Source: Herbiconiux sp. L3-i23 (lineage in GTDB: Bacteria; Actinomycetota; Actinomycetes; Actinomycetales; Microbacteriaceae). From it: 64,000 nucleotides of DNA. Positions 48,246 to 58,600 of the stretch are shown here, piece by piece. Both the position numbers and the translations under genes were made by a program. Numbering within the stretch: the stretch's first letter is position 1; each line of letters starts with the position of its first letter. The notes beneath the pieces were generated by a model. It made no database searches. It was not told the DNA's origin and worked only from the letters and a program-made list of their open reading frames with translations. The stretch lies in NCBI RefSeq assembly GCF_023734115.1, contig NZ_AP025737.1, forward strand, positions 2,294,001 to 2,358,000, in the 5' to 3' direction.

Positions 48246-49821
48246 CGCCGACGTAGAGCAGGCGCCGCTCCTCCTCGATCGCCTGCGGCGTCTTCGCGTA
48301 GCTGATCGGCAGGTACCCCTCTGTCAGCCCGACGAGGTAGACGGTGTCCCACTCGAGCCCCTTCGCCGAGTGCAGGGTGGCGAGCGTCACCGCGTCGCGG
48401 GTCGGTTCGTGCTGGGCCGCCTGCCGCTCGGTCAGCTCATCGACGAACCCGGCGGTGGTGGTGCCGGGCGGGCATTGCTCCGCCATGGTCATGATCGTGT
48501 CGAGCGACTCCCACCGGTCGCGGAGCGCACCGCGTGCCTCGGGCGCGTCCTGGGTCCAGCCGAGCGAGCGCAGCACGTCGCTCACCGTCTTGAACAACGG
48601 CTCGTTCGACAGCGTGAGAGCCGCGGCCCGCAGCATCATCATCGCCTCCTTGACCTCGCGCAGGTCGAAGAACCGACCGGTTCCGCGGACGGTCGCCGAC
48701 ACTCCCCGCTCGGCGAGAGCGGTCTCGAGGGCGGCGGATTGGGAGTTGATGCGGAACAGCACCGCGATCTCGGACGCCGACTCCCCCGCCTCGATACGGG
48801 CGAGGATGTCGTCGGCGACCGACCGCGCCTCGGACAGCTCGTCCGGGTAGGCGGCGATGTCGACCGCGCGCCCCTCGGCGCCCGACCTCGTCGGGGTGAG
48901 GGTCAGCGCGCCGGGCCGATCGCGCATCAGGCGGTTCGCGACGGCGAGCACGCCCGGATCGGACCGGTAGTTGCGTTCGAGGCGGATCACCTCGGCGCCC
49001 GGATGCTTCTTGCCGAAGTCGAGCAGGTAGTCGGCGTCGGCACCCGCGAAGGTGTAGATGGTCTGACTCGCGTCGCCGACGACGCAGACGTCGCGGCGGT
49101 CGCCCAACCACGAGTCGAGGAGCTGCTCCTGCAACGGTGAGACGTCCTGATACTCGTCGACGACGAAGAACCGGTACTGCGCCCGCACCTGCTGGGCGAT
49201 GCGCTCCTCCTCCTCAATCATCCCGATCGTCGCGAGCAGCACGTCCTCGAAGTCGAGCTGCCTGCGGGAGTCCTTGATCTGCTCGTACGAGCGCTGCACC
49301 GCGGTGGCGCGCATGGCGTCAATGCCCTGCGGCAGCGCGCGCTTCTCCGCGGCGTCCTCATAGGCCTCGAGCGAGAGGCCGCTCACCTTGCGCCACTCGA
49401 TCTCAGCGGCGAGGTCGCGCAGCACCGCCGTGTCGACGGCGACGTGCGCCGCTTCCGCCGCCTGCGCCAGCAGGCGGGCCTTGCTGTCGAGCACCCGCGG
49501 CAGCGTGCCGCCGACGGTCTGCGGCCAGAAGTAGCTGAGCTGCGCGAGCGCCGCCGAGTGGAAGGTGCGCGCGCTGACGCCCGCCGCCCCGAGGGTCCGA
49601 AGACGGCTGCGCAGTTCCCCCGCCGCCCGCGTGGTGAAGGTGAGCGCCATCACCCGGTTCGGCGGGTACGCGCCGGTCGCGACGCCGTAGGCGATGCGGT
49701 GCGTGATCGCCCGAGTCTTGCCGGTACCCGCGCCGGCGAGCAGGCAGACCGGGCCGAGCAGCGAACCGGCGGCGCGACGCTGATCCTCGTCGAGCCCCTC
49801 GAGGAGCGCCTCCGGATTCAC
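48109..49821 (-). CDS. UvrD/PcrA-type superfamily 1 DNA helicase (UvrD2-like)
   Basis: A 570-residue 3'-5' helicase. Motif I is AGAGTGKTRAITHRIAYG, motif II FFVVDEYQDVSPLQEQLL, motif III VGDASQTIYTFAGA, motif IV LERNYRSDPGVLAVAN, motif V ATLHSAKGLEWDTVYL, and motif VI EERRLLYVGVTRARRQL. The position next to nudC matches mycobacterial uvrD2, but that protein is ~700 residues with a C-terminal HRDC domain. This one ends ~20 residues after motif VI and has none. The GTG at 49821 overlaps the nudC stop by 4 bp. Confidence 0.92.
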   Translation of the reverse strand: MNPEALLEGLDEDQRRAAGSLLGPVCLLAGAGTGKTRAITHRIAYGVATGAYPPNRVMALTFTTRAAGELRSRLRTLGAAGVSARTFHSAALAQLSYFWPQTVGGTLPRVLDSKARLLAQAAEAAHVAVDTAVLRDLAAEIEWRKVSGLSLEAYEDAAEKRALPQGIDAMRATAVQRSYEQIKDSRRQLDFEDVLLATIGMIEEEERIAQQVRAQYRFFVVDEYQDVSPLQEQLLDSWLGDRRDVCVVGDASQTIYTFAGADADYLLDFGKKHPGAEVIRLERNYRSDPGVLAVANRLMRDRPGALTLTPTRSGAEGRAVDIAAYPDELSEARSVADDILARIEAGESASEIAVLFRINSQSAALETALAERGVSATVRGTGRFFDLREVKEAMMMLRAAALTLSNEPLFKTVSDVLRSLGWTQDAPEARGALRDRWESLDTIMTMAEQCPPGTTTAGFVDELTERQAAQHEPTRDAVTLATLHSAKGLEWDTVYLVGLTEGYLPISYAKTPQAIEEERRLLYVGVTRARRQLRLSWAQTAPHRAVARTRSRFLEELGTSIEDAAPTRVG

Positions 49822-50846
49822 GGGGCGTCCAGCGGGCCGCCGAACCAGTCCTCGATGATCGACCGCGCGATCGACGAGCGGCTCGGGATGCCGAACGCGC
49901 GAGCGCCGTCGCGCATCTCGTCGCGAGTAACCCAGCGGAGTTCGGCGATCTCGACCCCGTCCGGCACCGGCTCGGTCGGCGAGTCGGCGGCGAGCCTCGC
50001 ACGGAAGCCGACCATCACCGACGCCGGGAACGGCCACGGCTGCGAGCCGAGGTAGACCGGATCGGTGACCCGCAGGCCCGCTTCCTCGAACACCTCCCGC
50101 TGCACGGTGGCCTCGAATGACTCCCCCGGCTCGACGAACCCCGCGAGCACCGAGAAGAACGCGCCTCCCCAGCGCCGGTTGGCGCCGAGCAGCAGCCGGT
50201 CCTCGTGGTCGACGACGCCGACGATCACCGCGGGATCGGTGCGCGGGAAGATGTGATGCCCCGACGCCTCGTCGACGTGACCCGCAGGGTAACGGACCCA
50301 CCCCGCGAGCCCGGGCACGGTCGGCTCCCCGGTGCGTGGCGAGAAGCCGTGCGAGTCGTGCCAGTTCGCGATCGCGAGCGCCTCAGTGAACAGGCCCGCG
50401 TCGAGGGCGTCGAGGTCGGCGCCGATCAGGCGAAGATCGCCCCAGCGCTCCGGGTCGACATCCACCAAATCGGTGACGTGCGGGGCGAGCACTGCGGCGA
50501 GCACCGGTGTGCCGGCCGGGAGGTCGTCGGCGCGATCCGCTCCCTCGGTCACGCGGCCGAGGTAGACGGTGAGGTCCGCCTCGGGAACCGCGGCGCCGGG
50601 CAGCAGGGCGAGGCGCGGCGTCGCCGTGTCGGGCTGCAGCAGGGCGCGTCCGCGTGACAGTACGACCACCCGGGTCGCCGCATCCGCGCGCAGGATGTCG
50701 AGCGCGTCGGGAGCGACGCGGGTGAGATGGTCGCGATCGATGCCCGAGCGGGACAGCGGAAGATCGTCGAAGAGTCGCCGCTCAGCGGGGTACGCCTCTG
50801 CGCCGGACCGGTTCTCGGACGGACTGTCGGACACGCTCTCGGGCAC
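49818..50846 (-). CDS. nudC: NADH pyrophosphatase NudC, without the zinc-ribbon cysteines
   Basis: A 342-residue Nudix hydrolase that splits NADH to NMNH and AMP and, in E. coli, removes NAD caps from RNA. The Nudix box is GFVEPGESFEATVQREVFEE then AGLRV. The NADH-specific SQPWPFPASVM motif follows at the right distance. In E. coli NudC two CxxC pairs bind zinc; here the equivalent region reads NWHDSHGFSPRTGEPTVPG and ASGHHIFPRTDPAVIV with no Cys. The GTG at 50846 has GGAGG 9 nt upstream. It is coupled to the helicase gene and divergent from the phosphotransferase-fold gene. Confidence 0.9.
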   Translation of the reverse strand: MPESVSDSPSENRSGAEAYPAERRLFDDLPLSRSGIDRDHLTRVAPDALDILRADAATRVVVLSRGRALLQPDTATPRLALLPGAAVPEADLTVYLGRVTEGADRADDLPAGTPVLAAVLAPHVTDLVDVDPERWGDLRLIGADLDALDAGLFTEALAIANWHDSHGFSPRTGEPTVPGLAGWVRYPAGHVDEASGHHIFPRTDPAVIVGVVDHEDRLLLGANRRWGGAFFSVLAGFVEPGESFEATVQREVFEEAGLRVTDPVYLGSQPWPFPASVMVGFRARLAADSPTEPVPDGVEIAELRWVTRDEMRDGARAFGIPSRSSIARSIIEDWFGGPLDAP

Positions 50847-50956
50847 GTCGATCCACCTCCATGCCGGCCGCGGGACACCCGCTGGCCGGGAACGATTCGC
50901 CCCCTCGGGCATGTGACTTCCCGCGTGGCACACACGCCCCCGGGAAGAGCCAGACC

Positions 50957-50962
50957 TACCCT
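50957..50962 (+). promoter_or_regulatory. -10 box for the 50970 gene (leaderless)
   Basis: TACCCT ends 7 nt before the ATG at 50970; no ribosome site lies between. Confidence 0.45.
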
Positions 50963-50969
50963 GGACGCT

Positions 50970-52025
50970 ATGGCCAGGTCCCATCTCACTCTAGCCGCGC
51001 TCGCGACGTCGGCGGTCCCCGGACTCGACGTCGCGGCGGCCCAGCCGTTCACCTCGGGTCGGCAGGGCGATTTCGACAGCGCGCTGCTCACCGCGCGCGA
51101 CGGACGGCACTTCCTGGTGCGGGTGGCGAACTCGGAGGTCGCCGCGAAGGCGCAGTCGGCGGAGCTCGCCGCTCTCGGTGCGCTGAGCTCCGGGGTGCGC
51201 ACCCGCCTGCCGTTCTCGCTGTCCTCGCTGGTCGGGCAGGTTCCGATCAAGCCGCGCGAGGGACGCCCCGGCGGTCGCGCGATCGTGTCGGAGTTCGTCT
51301 ACGGCCGCCGCACTTCGCTCGACCTGATGCAGCCGACCACGCCGCTGCCCGAATCGGTGGCCCACGCCCTCGCCGCGGTGCATTCGCTGCCGACGAGCGT
51401 GATCATCGACGCGGGCCTCCCCGTCGTGACCGCGATGGACAGCTTGCGCTCCGTGGTCGGACTCATGGACCGCGCCGCGTCGACCTCGATGGTGCCCGCC
51501 TCGCTGCTGTCGCGGTGGGAGAGCGCCACCGACGACACCGCCCTGTGGCAGTTCCAGCCCACCGTCATCCACGGCGCGATGAGCGCCGATGTGCTTCTGC
51601 ACGACCAGGACGGCGCGATCTCGGGGGTGATCGGCTGGTCCGATCTCCGAGTCGGCGATCCCGCCCGCGACCTGTCGTGGGCGCTGTCCGCTCCCAGCCC
51701 CGACGCGGTCGACACCGTGTTCGCCACCTACTCCGCGGCCCGCCAGGGTGCCGCCGATCGTGAGATCCGTCGCCGCGCGATGCTGTACGCCGAGCTGGAG
51801 CTCGCCCGCTGGCTGCTTTACGGCCTTGAGGCGAAGGATCGCGCCATCGTCGAGGACGCCGTGCAGATGCTCGACATCCTCGTCGACAGCGTCCGCGGCG
51901 ACCAGCAGGGTTCCCTCACTCACGAGACGGGCCCCATCCTCGATGTCGACGAGGTGCGCCAGATGCTCGCGGAACGCCCCCAGGTCGCCGGCCAGTCCGG
52001 CCCCCGCGGCACCCTCGCCGAGTAA
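50970..52025 (+). CDS. Aminoglycoside-phosphotransferase-fold protein, probable pseudokinase
   Basis: A 351-residue protein of the APH/choline kinase fold. In active members the catalytic loop is HGD....N and the metal site IDW or IDF. Here the loop is FQPTVIHGAMSADVLLHDQD, with HGA (catalytic Asp to Ala), and the metal motif is VIGWSDLRVGDPARDLSWAL (Asp to Gly). Two essential aspartates are therefore missing while the surrounding GDPARDLSW scaffold is kept. The start ATG is supported by the -10 box 7 nt upstream. It sits between nudC and a repeat array and converges on adnB. Confidence 0.78.
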   Translation: MARSHLTLAALATSAVPGLDVAAAQPFTSGRQGDFDSALLTARDGRHFLVRVANSEVAAKAQSAELAALGALSSGVRTRLPFSLSSLVGQVPIKPREGRPGGRAIVSEFVYGRRTSLDLMQPTTPLPESVAHALAAVHSLPTSVIIDAGLPVVTAMDSLRSVVGLMDRAASTSMVPASLLSRWESATDDTALWQFQPTVIHGAMSADVLLHDQDGAISGVIGWSDLRVGDPARDLSWALSAPSPDAVDTVFATYSAARQGAADREIRRRAMLYAELELARWLLYGLEAKDRAIVEDAVQMLDILVDSVRGDQQGSLTHETGPILDVDEVRQMLAERPQVAGQSGPRGTLAE

Positions 52026-52045
52026 CCCGGGCGCTCCCACCCGCC

Positions 52046-52440
52046 GGTCGTCGAGTAGGCGCGCCAGCGCCGTATCGAGTCCCCCGCGCAAGCGCGCGCG
52101 GTGGGCCCAGGCTCGAGTAAGCGAGGAACGAGCGCACCGAGAGCATGCGCACTGTGGTCTCGATGCGCTTCGCTTACTCGACCCGTCTCGATACGCTCCT
52201 TCGTCGCTACTCGACGACCGGGCTAGGGTCCGCCCGCCCCGCGAAGCGATACGAAGGGCATCAGTCGCACCCACTGTGGTCTCGGTGCGCTTCGCTTTAC
52301 TCGACCCGTCTCGGTACGCTCCTCCGTCGCTACTCGACGACCGGGCTAGGGTCCGCCTCTCACTCGGTCGTCGAGTAGGCGCGCCAGCGCCGTATCGAGA
52401 CGGCTCGAGTAAGCGAGGAACGAGCGCATCGAGAGCGCAG
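52046..52440. repeat. Mixed-orientation repeat array (four units) between convergent genes
   Basis: Forward units at ~52046-52143 and ~52366-52440 start CGGTCGTCGAGTAGGCGCGC and run to GAACGAGCGC. Two reverse units at ~52153-52236 and ~52273-52357 end CTACTCGACGACCGGGCTAG and repeat with a period near 120 bp. The 52026-52458 gap contains nothing else except the 20-mer at 52240-52259. Confidence 0.75.
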
Positions 52441-52458
52441 CGCCGTTGTCCCGAAGCG

Positions 52459-55400
52459 TCAACCGCCCGGGTGGGTCTCCCTCCAGCGGGTGAGGAGGTC
52501 GTCGTAGGACGGGAAGGTGTCCGGGCGGATGACGCGATCGTCGGCGACGAAGTAGAACGCGGCATCGACCTCGGACGGGTCGACGCCCTTCCACTGCGCG
52601 AACGCGAGACGGTACAACGCCAACTGGTACGTCTTCTGCTCCAGATCGGCCGCGTCCTTCGGCGGGCGGCCCGTCTTCCAGTCGACGACCTCGTACCGTC
52701 CGTCACGGCGGTACACGGCGTCGAGCTTGCAGATCACGATGCGATCGTCGAACGGAAGATGCACCTCGAGCTCGACCGCCTCGGGCGCGAGCCCCGCCCA
52801 TTCGGACGCCTCGAACGACGCCTGCAGCACCGCGAGCTGCGACCGGTCGAGGTCGCCGTCGGCGAGGTCGATGTCGAGCTCGTCGGCGAAGGCGTCCACC
52901 AGGTCACCGGACCCCGCGACGCCGGACCGGTGCTCGACCCACGAGTGGAACAGCGTCCCGAGGCGGGTCTGCCGGTACGGCCGCTGCGGCATCGGTCGTC
53001 GGAGCGCCCGTGCGACGCCGTCGGGGTCGGTAACGTGGTCCTTGAACGCCGACGCCGAGATGCGCACCGGCAGTGGCGGCGCCGGAGCGGCACGCAGGGC
53101 GTCCCGCTCGGCGAGAAGCAGATCGAGCTGACGAGTCCATCTCGTCGTCGCCGACGGGTCGGCGACGCGGACGGCTTCGGCGGCGGCCTCGACCCGGTCG
53201 CGGCGTGCGCCGAGCGGGTCCGTCGGCCACGGCACGTGGTCGGTCATCGCGTCGAGGGGGTTCTCCTCGTTCTCGGGCGCGTCGGGGAGGGCGTCCGCCG
53301 CGATCAGACCGGCGTCACGGAGGTCGAGGAGGAACCGGCCAGGCCCCCGCGGTTTGCGCTGCGTGCTCCAGAACGATCCCGTCAGCAGCAGGGCTTCCCG
53401 CGCTCGCGTGACCGCCACATAGGCGAGGCGCCGTTGCTCGTCGGCGTCGCGGCGCACCACCTCGTCGGTGTAGCGCTTGTGCGCCTCATCGAAGTCGCGC
53501 TGCGTCTCGCACGACGACCAGGCGAGGCTCGGCAGGTCGAGACGGTCGCCGCGGAAGTCGTAGGGCAGCTCGCCGAAGCTCAACCAGCCGCGCTTGCTGC
53601 GCGGCGGTGACGGCAGCTCGCCCTCGACCATGCGCGGCACGACGACGAAGTCCCATTCGAGACCCTTCGATCCGTGGATCGTGAGAACCTGCACGGTGCC
53701 GGGCTCGGGGTCGGCGGCGCGGGCGCCGAGGTTCTCGCGCTGCTCGGCCAGCTGGAGCCATCCGAGGAACGACCGCAGCGACGCTGCGGGATCGGTCGAC
53801 ACGAAGTCCTCGACGACTTCGAGGAACGAGTCGAGCGCGGCGCGTCCGAGCGTCGCCGACTCGTTCGCGCTCGACTCGATGTCGAGTCCGCTCTGCTCGA
53901 TGACGAGGGAGACCAGGTCGATGAGGGCGAGCCCGCTGCGTCGGCGCAGCTCGGCGAGTTCCGCGGCGAGCGCGCGCATCCGAATCAGGCCGTCAGGGCT
54001 GATCTCCCGCAGCGCGATGTGCCCCTCGGGAGCGATGGCCACGAAGTCGAGCGCGTCGATGAGCGAGACGCCCTCGTCGCCACCGATGGCGTCGCGGAGT
54101 GCCTGGCGCACGTCGTCGGCGAGGGGCCGGTGACCGATGTCGCGGCGGGCGAGCCACCCGCCGACGTCGCGCAGCGCCTTCACGTCGCGCACGCCGATGC
54201 GGTGCCGGGCTCCGGTGAGAACGCGGATGAGGTACCGACCGGAGGTCGGGTCGTCGAGGGCGTGCAGCACACTCACGAGGTCCGCCACCGCGGGCTCCTC
54301 GAGCAGCCCGCCGATGCCGAGCACCCGGTACCGCACACCGCGGGCGGCGAGCGCCTTGGTGAACACGGCGACCTTCTTCAACGAGCGGCAGAGGATCGCC
54401 GCCGACGGCAGGGTCCTGTCCCGTCGCGGACGCACGCGGGTCGCCAGCCAGTCGGCGACGCGGGCCGCCTCGTCGAGGACGGTCTCGTCGAAGCCGACGT
54501 CGAGGCTCCCCTCGCCCGCGCCCTCTCGGGGGTGCAGTTCGTCGACCTCGACGACCGATGCGGCGGACAGCGGGCGCACGAGCTCGTTCGCGGCGGCCAG
54601 CACCCGCGGCGGGTTGCGCCAGCTCGTCGACAGCGCGTAGGAGCCGGTGGGTTCACCGCCGCCGAAGTCCCCGGCGAAACGACCCAGGTTGCTGGCGCTC
54701 GCGCCGCGCCAGCCGTAGATCGACTGGTGCGGGTCTCCGACCGCCATCACCGCACCAGGGGCGAACAGCGTCGACAGGAGCCGCGTCTGCACGACGCTCG
54801 TGTCCTGATACTCGTCGAGGAGCACGACGGGGAAGCGTTCGCGGTAGGACGCGGCGACCTCGGGCAGGCTCGTGCAGACCTCGAGCGCGAGGGCGACCTG
54901 GTCGGAGAACTCGATGAGCCCCCGGCGGATCTTCTCGTCGGAGTAGGTTCGCGCGAGCCGCACCAGCACCGGCAGCGATCCGACCGCGGCGACCGCGTCG
55001 GCGACGGACTTGTAGACCGACTTCACCCGGTTGCTGCCGACCGGCAGGTTCGCGAGGGCTTCAAAACGACCGGTCATGCGCAGCAGCTCGTCGTCGACGA
55101 CCACGTTCTCGGCCATCGCGGCGCTGAGCGCGAGCACCGACTCGGTGATGGTGTCGACCGACTTGCCGAGCGGCAGCAGTTCGGGGTCCTCGGATGCGGC
55201 GACGACGCGCCTCGCCAACTGCCAGGCAGCGGCCTCACCGAGCACCGTCGCGTCGGGTTCGCGGCCGATGCCGAGGGCGTGCTCGCGGAAGAGGGAGCTC
55301 GCGAATGAGTTGTAGGTGGCGATCGTCGGCGCCTCGAACGCGTCGAACGGCTCGTCGATCAGTCCGCTCGCCGACAGCGCGCGGATGCGCTTGCCGACCC

Positions 55401-55644
55401 GCTCCGCGAGCTCACCGGCCGCTTTGCGGGTGAAGGTCAGCCCGAGGATGTCGTTCGGTCGGGCCAACGAGTTCGCCAGGAGGTAGACCACTCGCGCGGC
55501 CATCGTCTCGGTCTTGCCGCTGCCGGCGCCCGCGACGACGAGGCTCGGCACCAGAGGCGCTTCGATGACCGCCGCCTGCTGGTCGGTGGGTCGCGGCTGT
55601 CCGAGGGCGTCGGCGATGGTCGCCGCGTCGAGCACGGGGCTCAT
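52459..55644 (-). CDS. adnB: AdnB-type helicase-nuclease subunit
   Basis: A 1061-residue fusion of a UvrD-type helicase (residues ~1-750) and a RecB-family nuclease (~850-1061). Walker A is VAGAGSGKTETMAARVV, Walker B is VVLLDEYQDTSVVQTR with an intact catalytic Glu, and motif III is GDPHQSIYGWRGA. LTIHGSKGLEWDFVVVPRM and LAYVAVTRAREALLL complete the motor. The nuclease has RLGTLFHSWVEH and VICKLDAVYRRDGRYEVVDW followed by KTG. This matches mycobacterial AdnB, the leading motor of the AdnAB double-strand-break resection machine. The ATG overlaps the adnA stop (ATGA). A repeat array lies just beyond its 3' end. Confidence 0.88.
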   Translation of the reverse strand: MSPVLDAATIADALGQPRPTDQQAAVIEAPLVPSLVVAGAGSGKTETMAARVVYLLANSLARPNDILGLTFTRKAAGELAERVGKRIRALSASGLIDEPFDAFEAPTIATYNSFASSLFREHALGIGREPDATVLGEAAAWQLARRVVAASEDPELLPLGKSVDTITESVLALSAAMAENVVVDDELLRMTGRFEALANLPVGSNRVKSVYKSVADAVAAVGSLPVLVRLARTYSDEKIRRGLIEFSDQVALALEVCTSLPEVAASYRERFPVVLLDEYQDTSVVQTRLLSTLFAPGAVMAVGDPHQSIYGWRGASASNLGRFAGDFGGGEPTGSYALSTSWRNPPRVLAAANELVRPLSAASVVEVDELHPREGAGEGSLDVGFDETVLDEAARVADWLATRVRPRRDRTLPSAAILCRSLKKVAVFTKALAARGVRYRVLGIGGLLEEPAVADLVSVLHALDDPTSGRYLIRVLTGARHRIGVRDVKALRDVGGWLARRDIGHRPLADDVRQALRDAIGGDEGVSLIDALDFVAIAPEGHIALREISPDGLIRMRALAAELAELRRRSGLALIDLVSLVIEQSGLDIESSANESATLGRAALDSFLEVVEDFVSTDPAASLRSFLGWLQLAEQRENLGARAADPEPGTVQVLTIHGSKGLEWDFVVVPRMVEGELPSPPRSKRGWLSFGELPYDFRGDRLDLPSLAWSSCETQRDFDEAHKRYTDEVVRRDADEQRRLAYVAVTRAREALLLTGSFWSTQRKPRGPGRFLLDLRDAGLIAADALPDAPENEENPLDAMTDHVPWPTDPLGARRDRVEAAAEAVRVADPSATTRWTRQLDLLLAERDALRAAPAPPLPVRISASAFKDHVTDPDGVARALRRPMPQRPYRQTRLGTLFHSWVEHRSGVAGSGDLVDAFADELDIDLADGDLDRSQLAVLQASFEASEWAGLAPEAVELEVHLPFDDRIVICKLDAVYRRDGRYEVVDWKTGRPPKDAADLEQKTYQLALYRLAFAQWKGVDPSEVDAAFYFVADDRVIRPDTFPSYDDLLTRWRETHPGG

Positions 55645-58600
55645 GCCGACACCGCCGGGATGAGGTGGATGCGGTACGGGTAGGCGCCGAGCGGGTCGCG
55701 GTCGTCGAGACCGTCGACCCCCGGGAACATGGTGCCCGCCATGGTTTCGGCCGCGGCTCGGACGCGCTCGCGGAAGCCCTCGAGCTCATCGGGGGTGAGC
55801 GGCTCTTGCCTGCTTTCGCGGAACAGGCGCCCCCTCACACCGGATGCGACGAAGAGGAGCTTCGCGCCGCCGCGAGTGGCACCCTCCGGAAGCCCCTCGA
55901 TGCCGTCGTGCGCGGCGGCGAGCTGGTAGAGCCCGAGCTGGGCGTGCGTCGCGAGCTCGTCGGCCCGGGGAACCGTCGATCCGGTCTTCAGATCGACGAT
56001 GACGAGCGTGCCGTCGTTCAGGTGCTCGACCCGGTCGATCTTGCCCGTGACGACGGCCTGACCGAGCTCGAAACTGAACGCGGTCTCGGCTCCGGCGAGG
56101 ACATGGCCGTCGCGCGCGAACCCGGTCAGGTAGTCGGCGAGTCCCTCGGCTCGCGTGCGCGCCCGCGCACGCTGGTACTCGCCCTCCCACGGGGAGTCGA
56201 AGCGGAACTCGTGCCAGCGGGCGTCGATGAGGGCCATGACCGCATCGGCGTGCAGCTCGGCGTCGGGGGTCGTCGAGAGCGTCTCCATCGCGGCGTGAAC
56301 GAGCGTGCCGAGGTCGGCGTGGAAGCCCGACGGGCTCGCCCCCATGGCATCGACGAACCAGCCGAGCGGCGACTTCTCGATCGTCGACAGCCTGGACGGC
56401 GACACCGGAACGCGGGCGTCGGGGTCGCTCAGATCGACGAGCGGAGCGTCGGTGCTGAGGGGGCTCATGCCGTACCACTGCGCGGGGTCTGCGCCGGCGA
56501 CGCCGTCGGCCGCCAGTCGGGCGAGGGCGGATGCCGCGTCGGAGGCAGGGTCGACGGCGAGCTCGCGTCGCAGCCTGCCGACGAGGCCGCGCAGGGTCAA
56601 CGGTTCGGCGTCATCGGCGACGGGGACGTCGGGCGGGAGCAGTCGCACCAGCGGTGAGGGCTGCTCGTCGCTGCTCGACACCGTGCTCAGGATCACGAGG
56701 CTTCGGGCGCGCGAGACGGCGAGGGCGAACATCCGCAGTTCGTCGTGGAGCACCTGCTTGCGGTCGTCGAGCACCGCGAGGGACACGCCTTCGCTGGCCG
56801 GGGCCAGTTGATCGGCGTGCAGCAGCGAGCTGCGCAGACGCAGGTTCGGCCAGACGCCGTCCTGCACCGCGGCGACGCAGACCACCTCGAACTCGGCGCC
56901 GACCACCGACGCGGGCGGGCAGACGAACACCGCACCGGTGCGGGCTCGCACCGCAAGGGTGTCTTCCGGCAGATCGGCGGCGAGGAACTCGGCGATGAAG
57001 GCTCCGGGCGCGAGTTCCGGCGAGCGTTCGACGAATCGGCGCGCCGCGGCGAACAGGGACACGACGGAGTCGAGGTGATGGTTGGCTTCGTCGGCGAGCA
57101 CTCCGCTTCCCTCCGCCTGCTTCGCCCACACGGCCGCGAGGCCGCTGCGCTCCCAGACGGCCCACAGGAGTTCCTCGATGCTCGCCCCCGCGGCGTGCTG
57201 CTCTCGGACCATGCCGAGCGTCGTCGCGAGCCGGTCGGCGCGCCGCGCCGCCGCCATGTCGATGGTTGCGAAGCGTCCGGGCGACGACATGGCCTCGACC
57301 ATCAGCTCGTCCGCCGATCGGCTCCCGCCGCCCGAGACCTCCTCGTGGCGCAGCGCGAGCCGCAGCCGCCGGAGCGCGAGCACGTCGATGCCGCCGACGG
57401 GGCCGAGCAGCAGCTCCTTGAGCGTCTCGGCCACCTGATCGCCCGACGACTCGGCGTCGATGGCGTTCTGCACGGCGAGCACCAGATGCCGCGGCGCCCA
57501 CTCTTCGCGCAGTGCCCGTGCCGCGACGCTCGTGCGCGTGGGAACGCCGGCCAGCGACAGCATCCGAGCGAACGACGGAACGAGCCGACCCGATCTCAGC
57601 ACGACCGCCATCGAGTCCCACGGAACACCCTCGAGCACGTGCAGTTCGCGGAGGCGACGGGCGATGCGGCCAGCCTCCTCGGCCCTGGTGGGCGCGTCGA
57701 CGCGCAGTAGCGCCGTGTCGCCGGCGGCCTCGCCGATGACGGGTCTCCGATGCGCGGTCGCACCGCTCGATCCGATGCGGCTGGTGATCTCGTGCACGAG
57801 GGGCGCCACCGCCCCGCCGACCCGATGCGCCTCAGCGAGGGTGAGGACGGGGGCGGCTACTCCGAGTCGACGACCGAGCGACGTCAGCAGGTCGGCTCGC
57901 CCACCCCGGAAGCCGGTGACGGCGACATCGGGATCGCCGAACGCGACGACCGCCGCTCCCGCCTGCGCCCAGGCGGCCAGCATCTCGACGGTGCCCAGAG
58001 TGAGCTCCTGCGCGTCGTCGACGAGCACGATGGCGGGCATCCGCACCGCGCTCCCCGCTCGGATGGCGGCGACGGCGTGGGCGATCATCTCGGCGGAGTC
58101 GAGCGACGCGCCCCGGTAGGAGTCGATCACCGAGTAGTAGGAGTCGAAGAAGTCGGCCGCGGCCACCCACTCGGGGCGGTCGATCTCGGCCGCGAGAGCC
58201 CGCAGCCCGTGAGTGGTGATGTTGCCTTCGTGCATGCGCCCGAGCAGCTCGCGCAGTTCGGTGCGGAACGGCGAGAGCCTGCGGATCTCGGGCGTGAGCG
58301 CCGCCGGCCAGGCGGGACCCGCGTCGTCGTCGATGTGGCCCTCGATCAGTTCGGCGAGCACGCGGTCCTGCTCGGCACCGGTCAGCAGTCGCGGGACCTC
58401 GTCTCCGCGTCGGGTCGCCTCGGCTCGTACGATCTCGGACGCGACCGATGCCGCCGTGCGGGCGAGCGGCCCGGGCAGCGCGACGCCGAGGCGCACCGCG
58501 AGGACGTCACGCAGGGCGGTCGCCGCGGCGCGATTCGGCGCCAGCACCAGTACGTCGGCAGGATCGACCCCGTCGATGAGCACGCGGTGCGCGACCAGTT

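Noticed and set aside
50970-52025. Aminoglycoside or macrolide resistance phosphotransferase
   Set aside because: Both catalytic aspartates are replaced, so resistance by phosphorylation is unlikely.
52046-52440. CRISPR-like repeats
   Set aside because: Units are in mixed orientation, spacers are not uniform or unique, and no cas gene is near.
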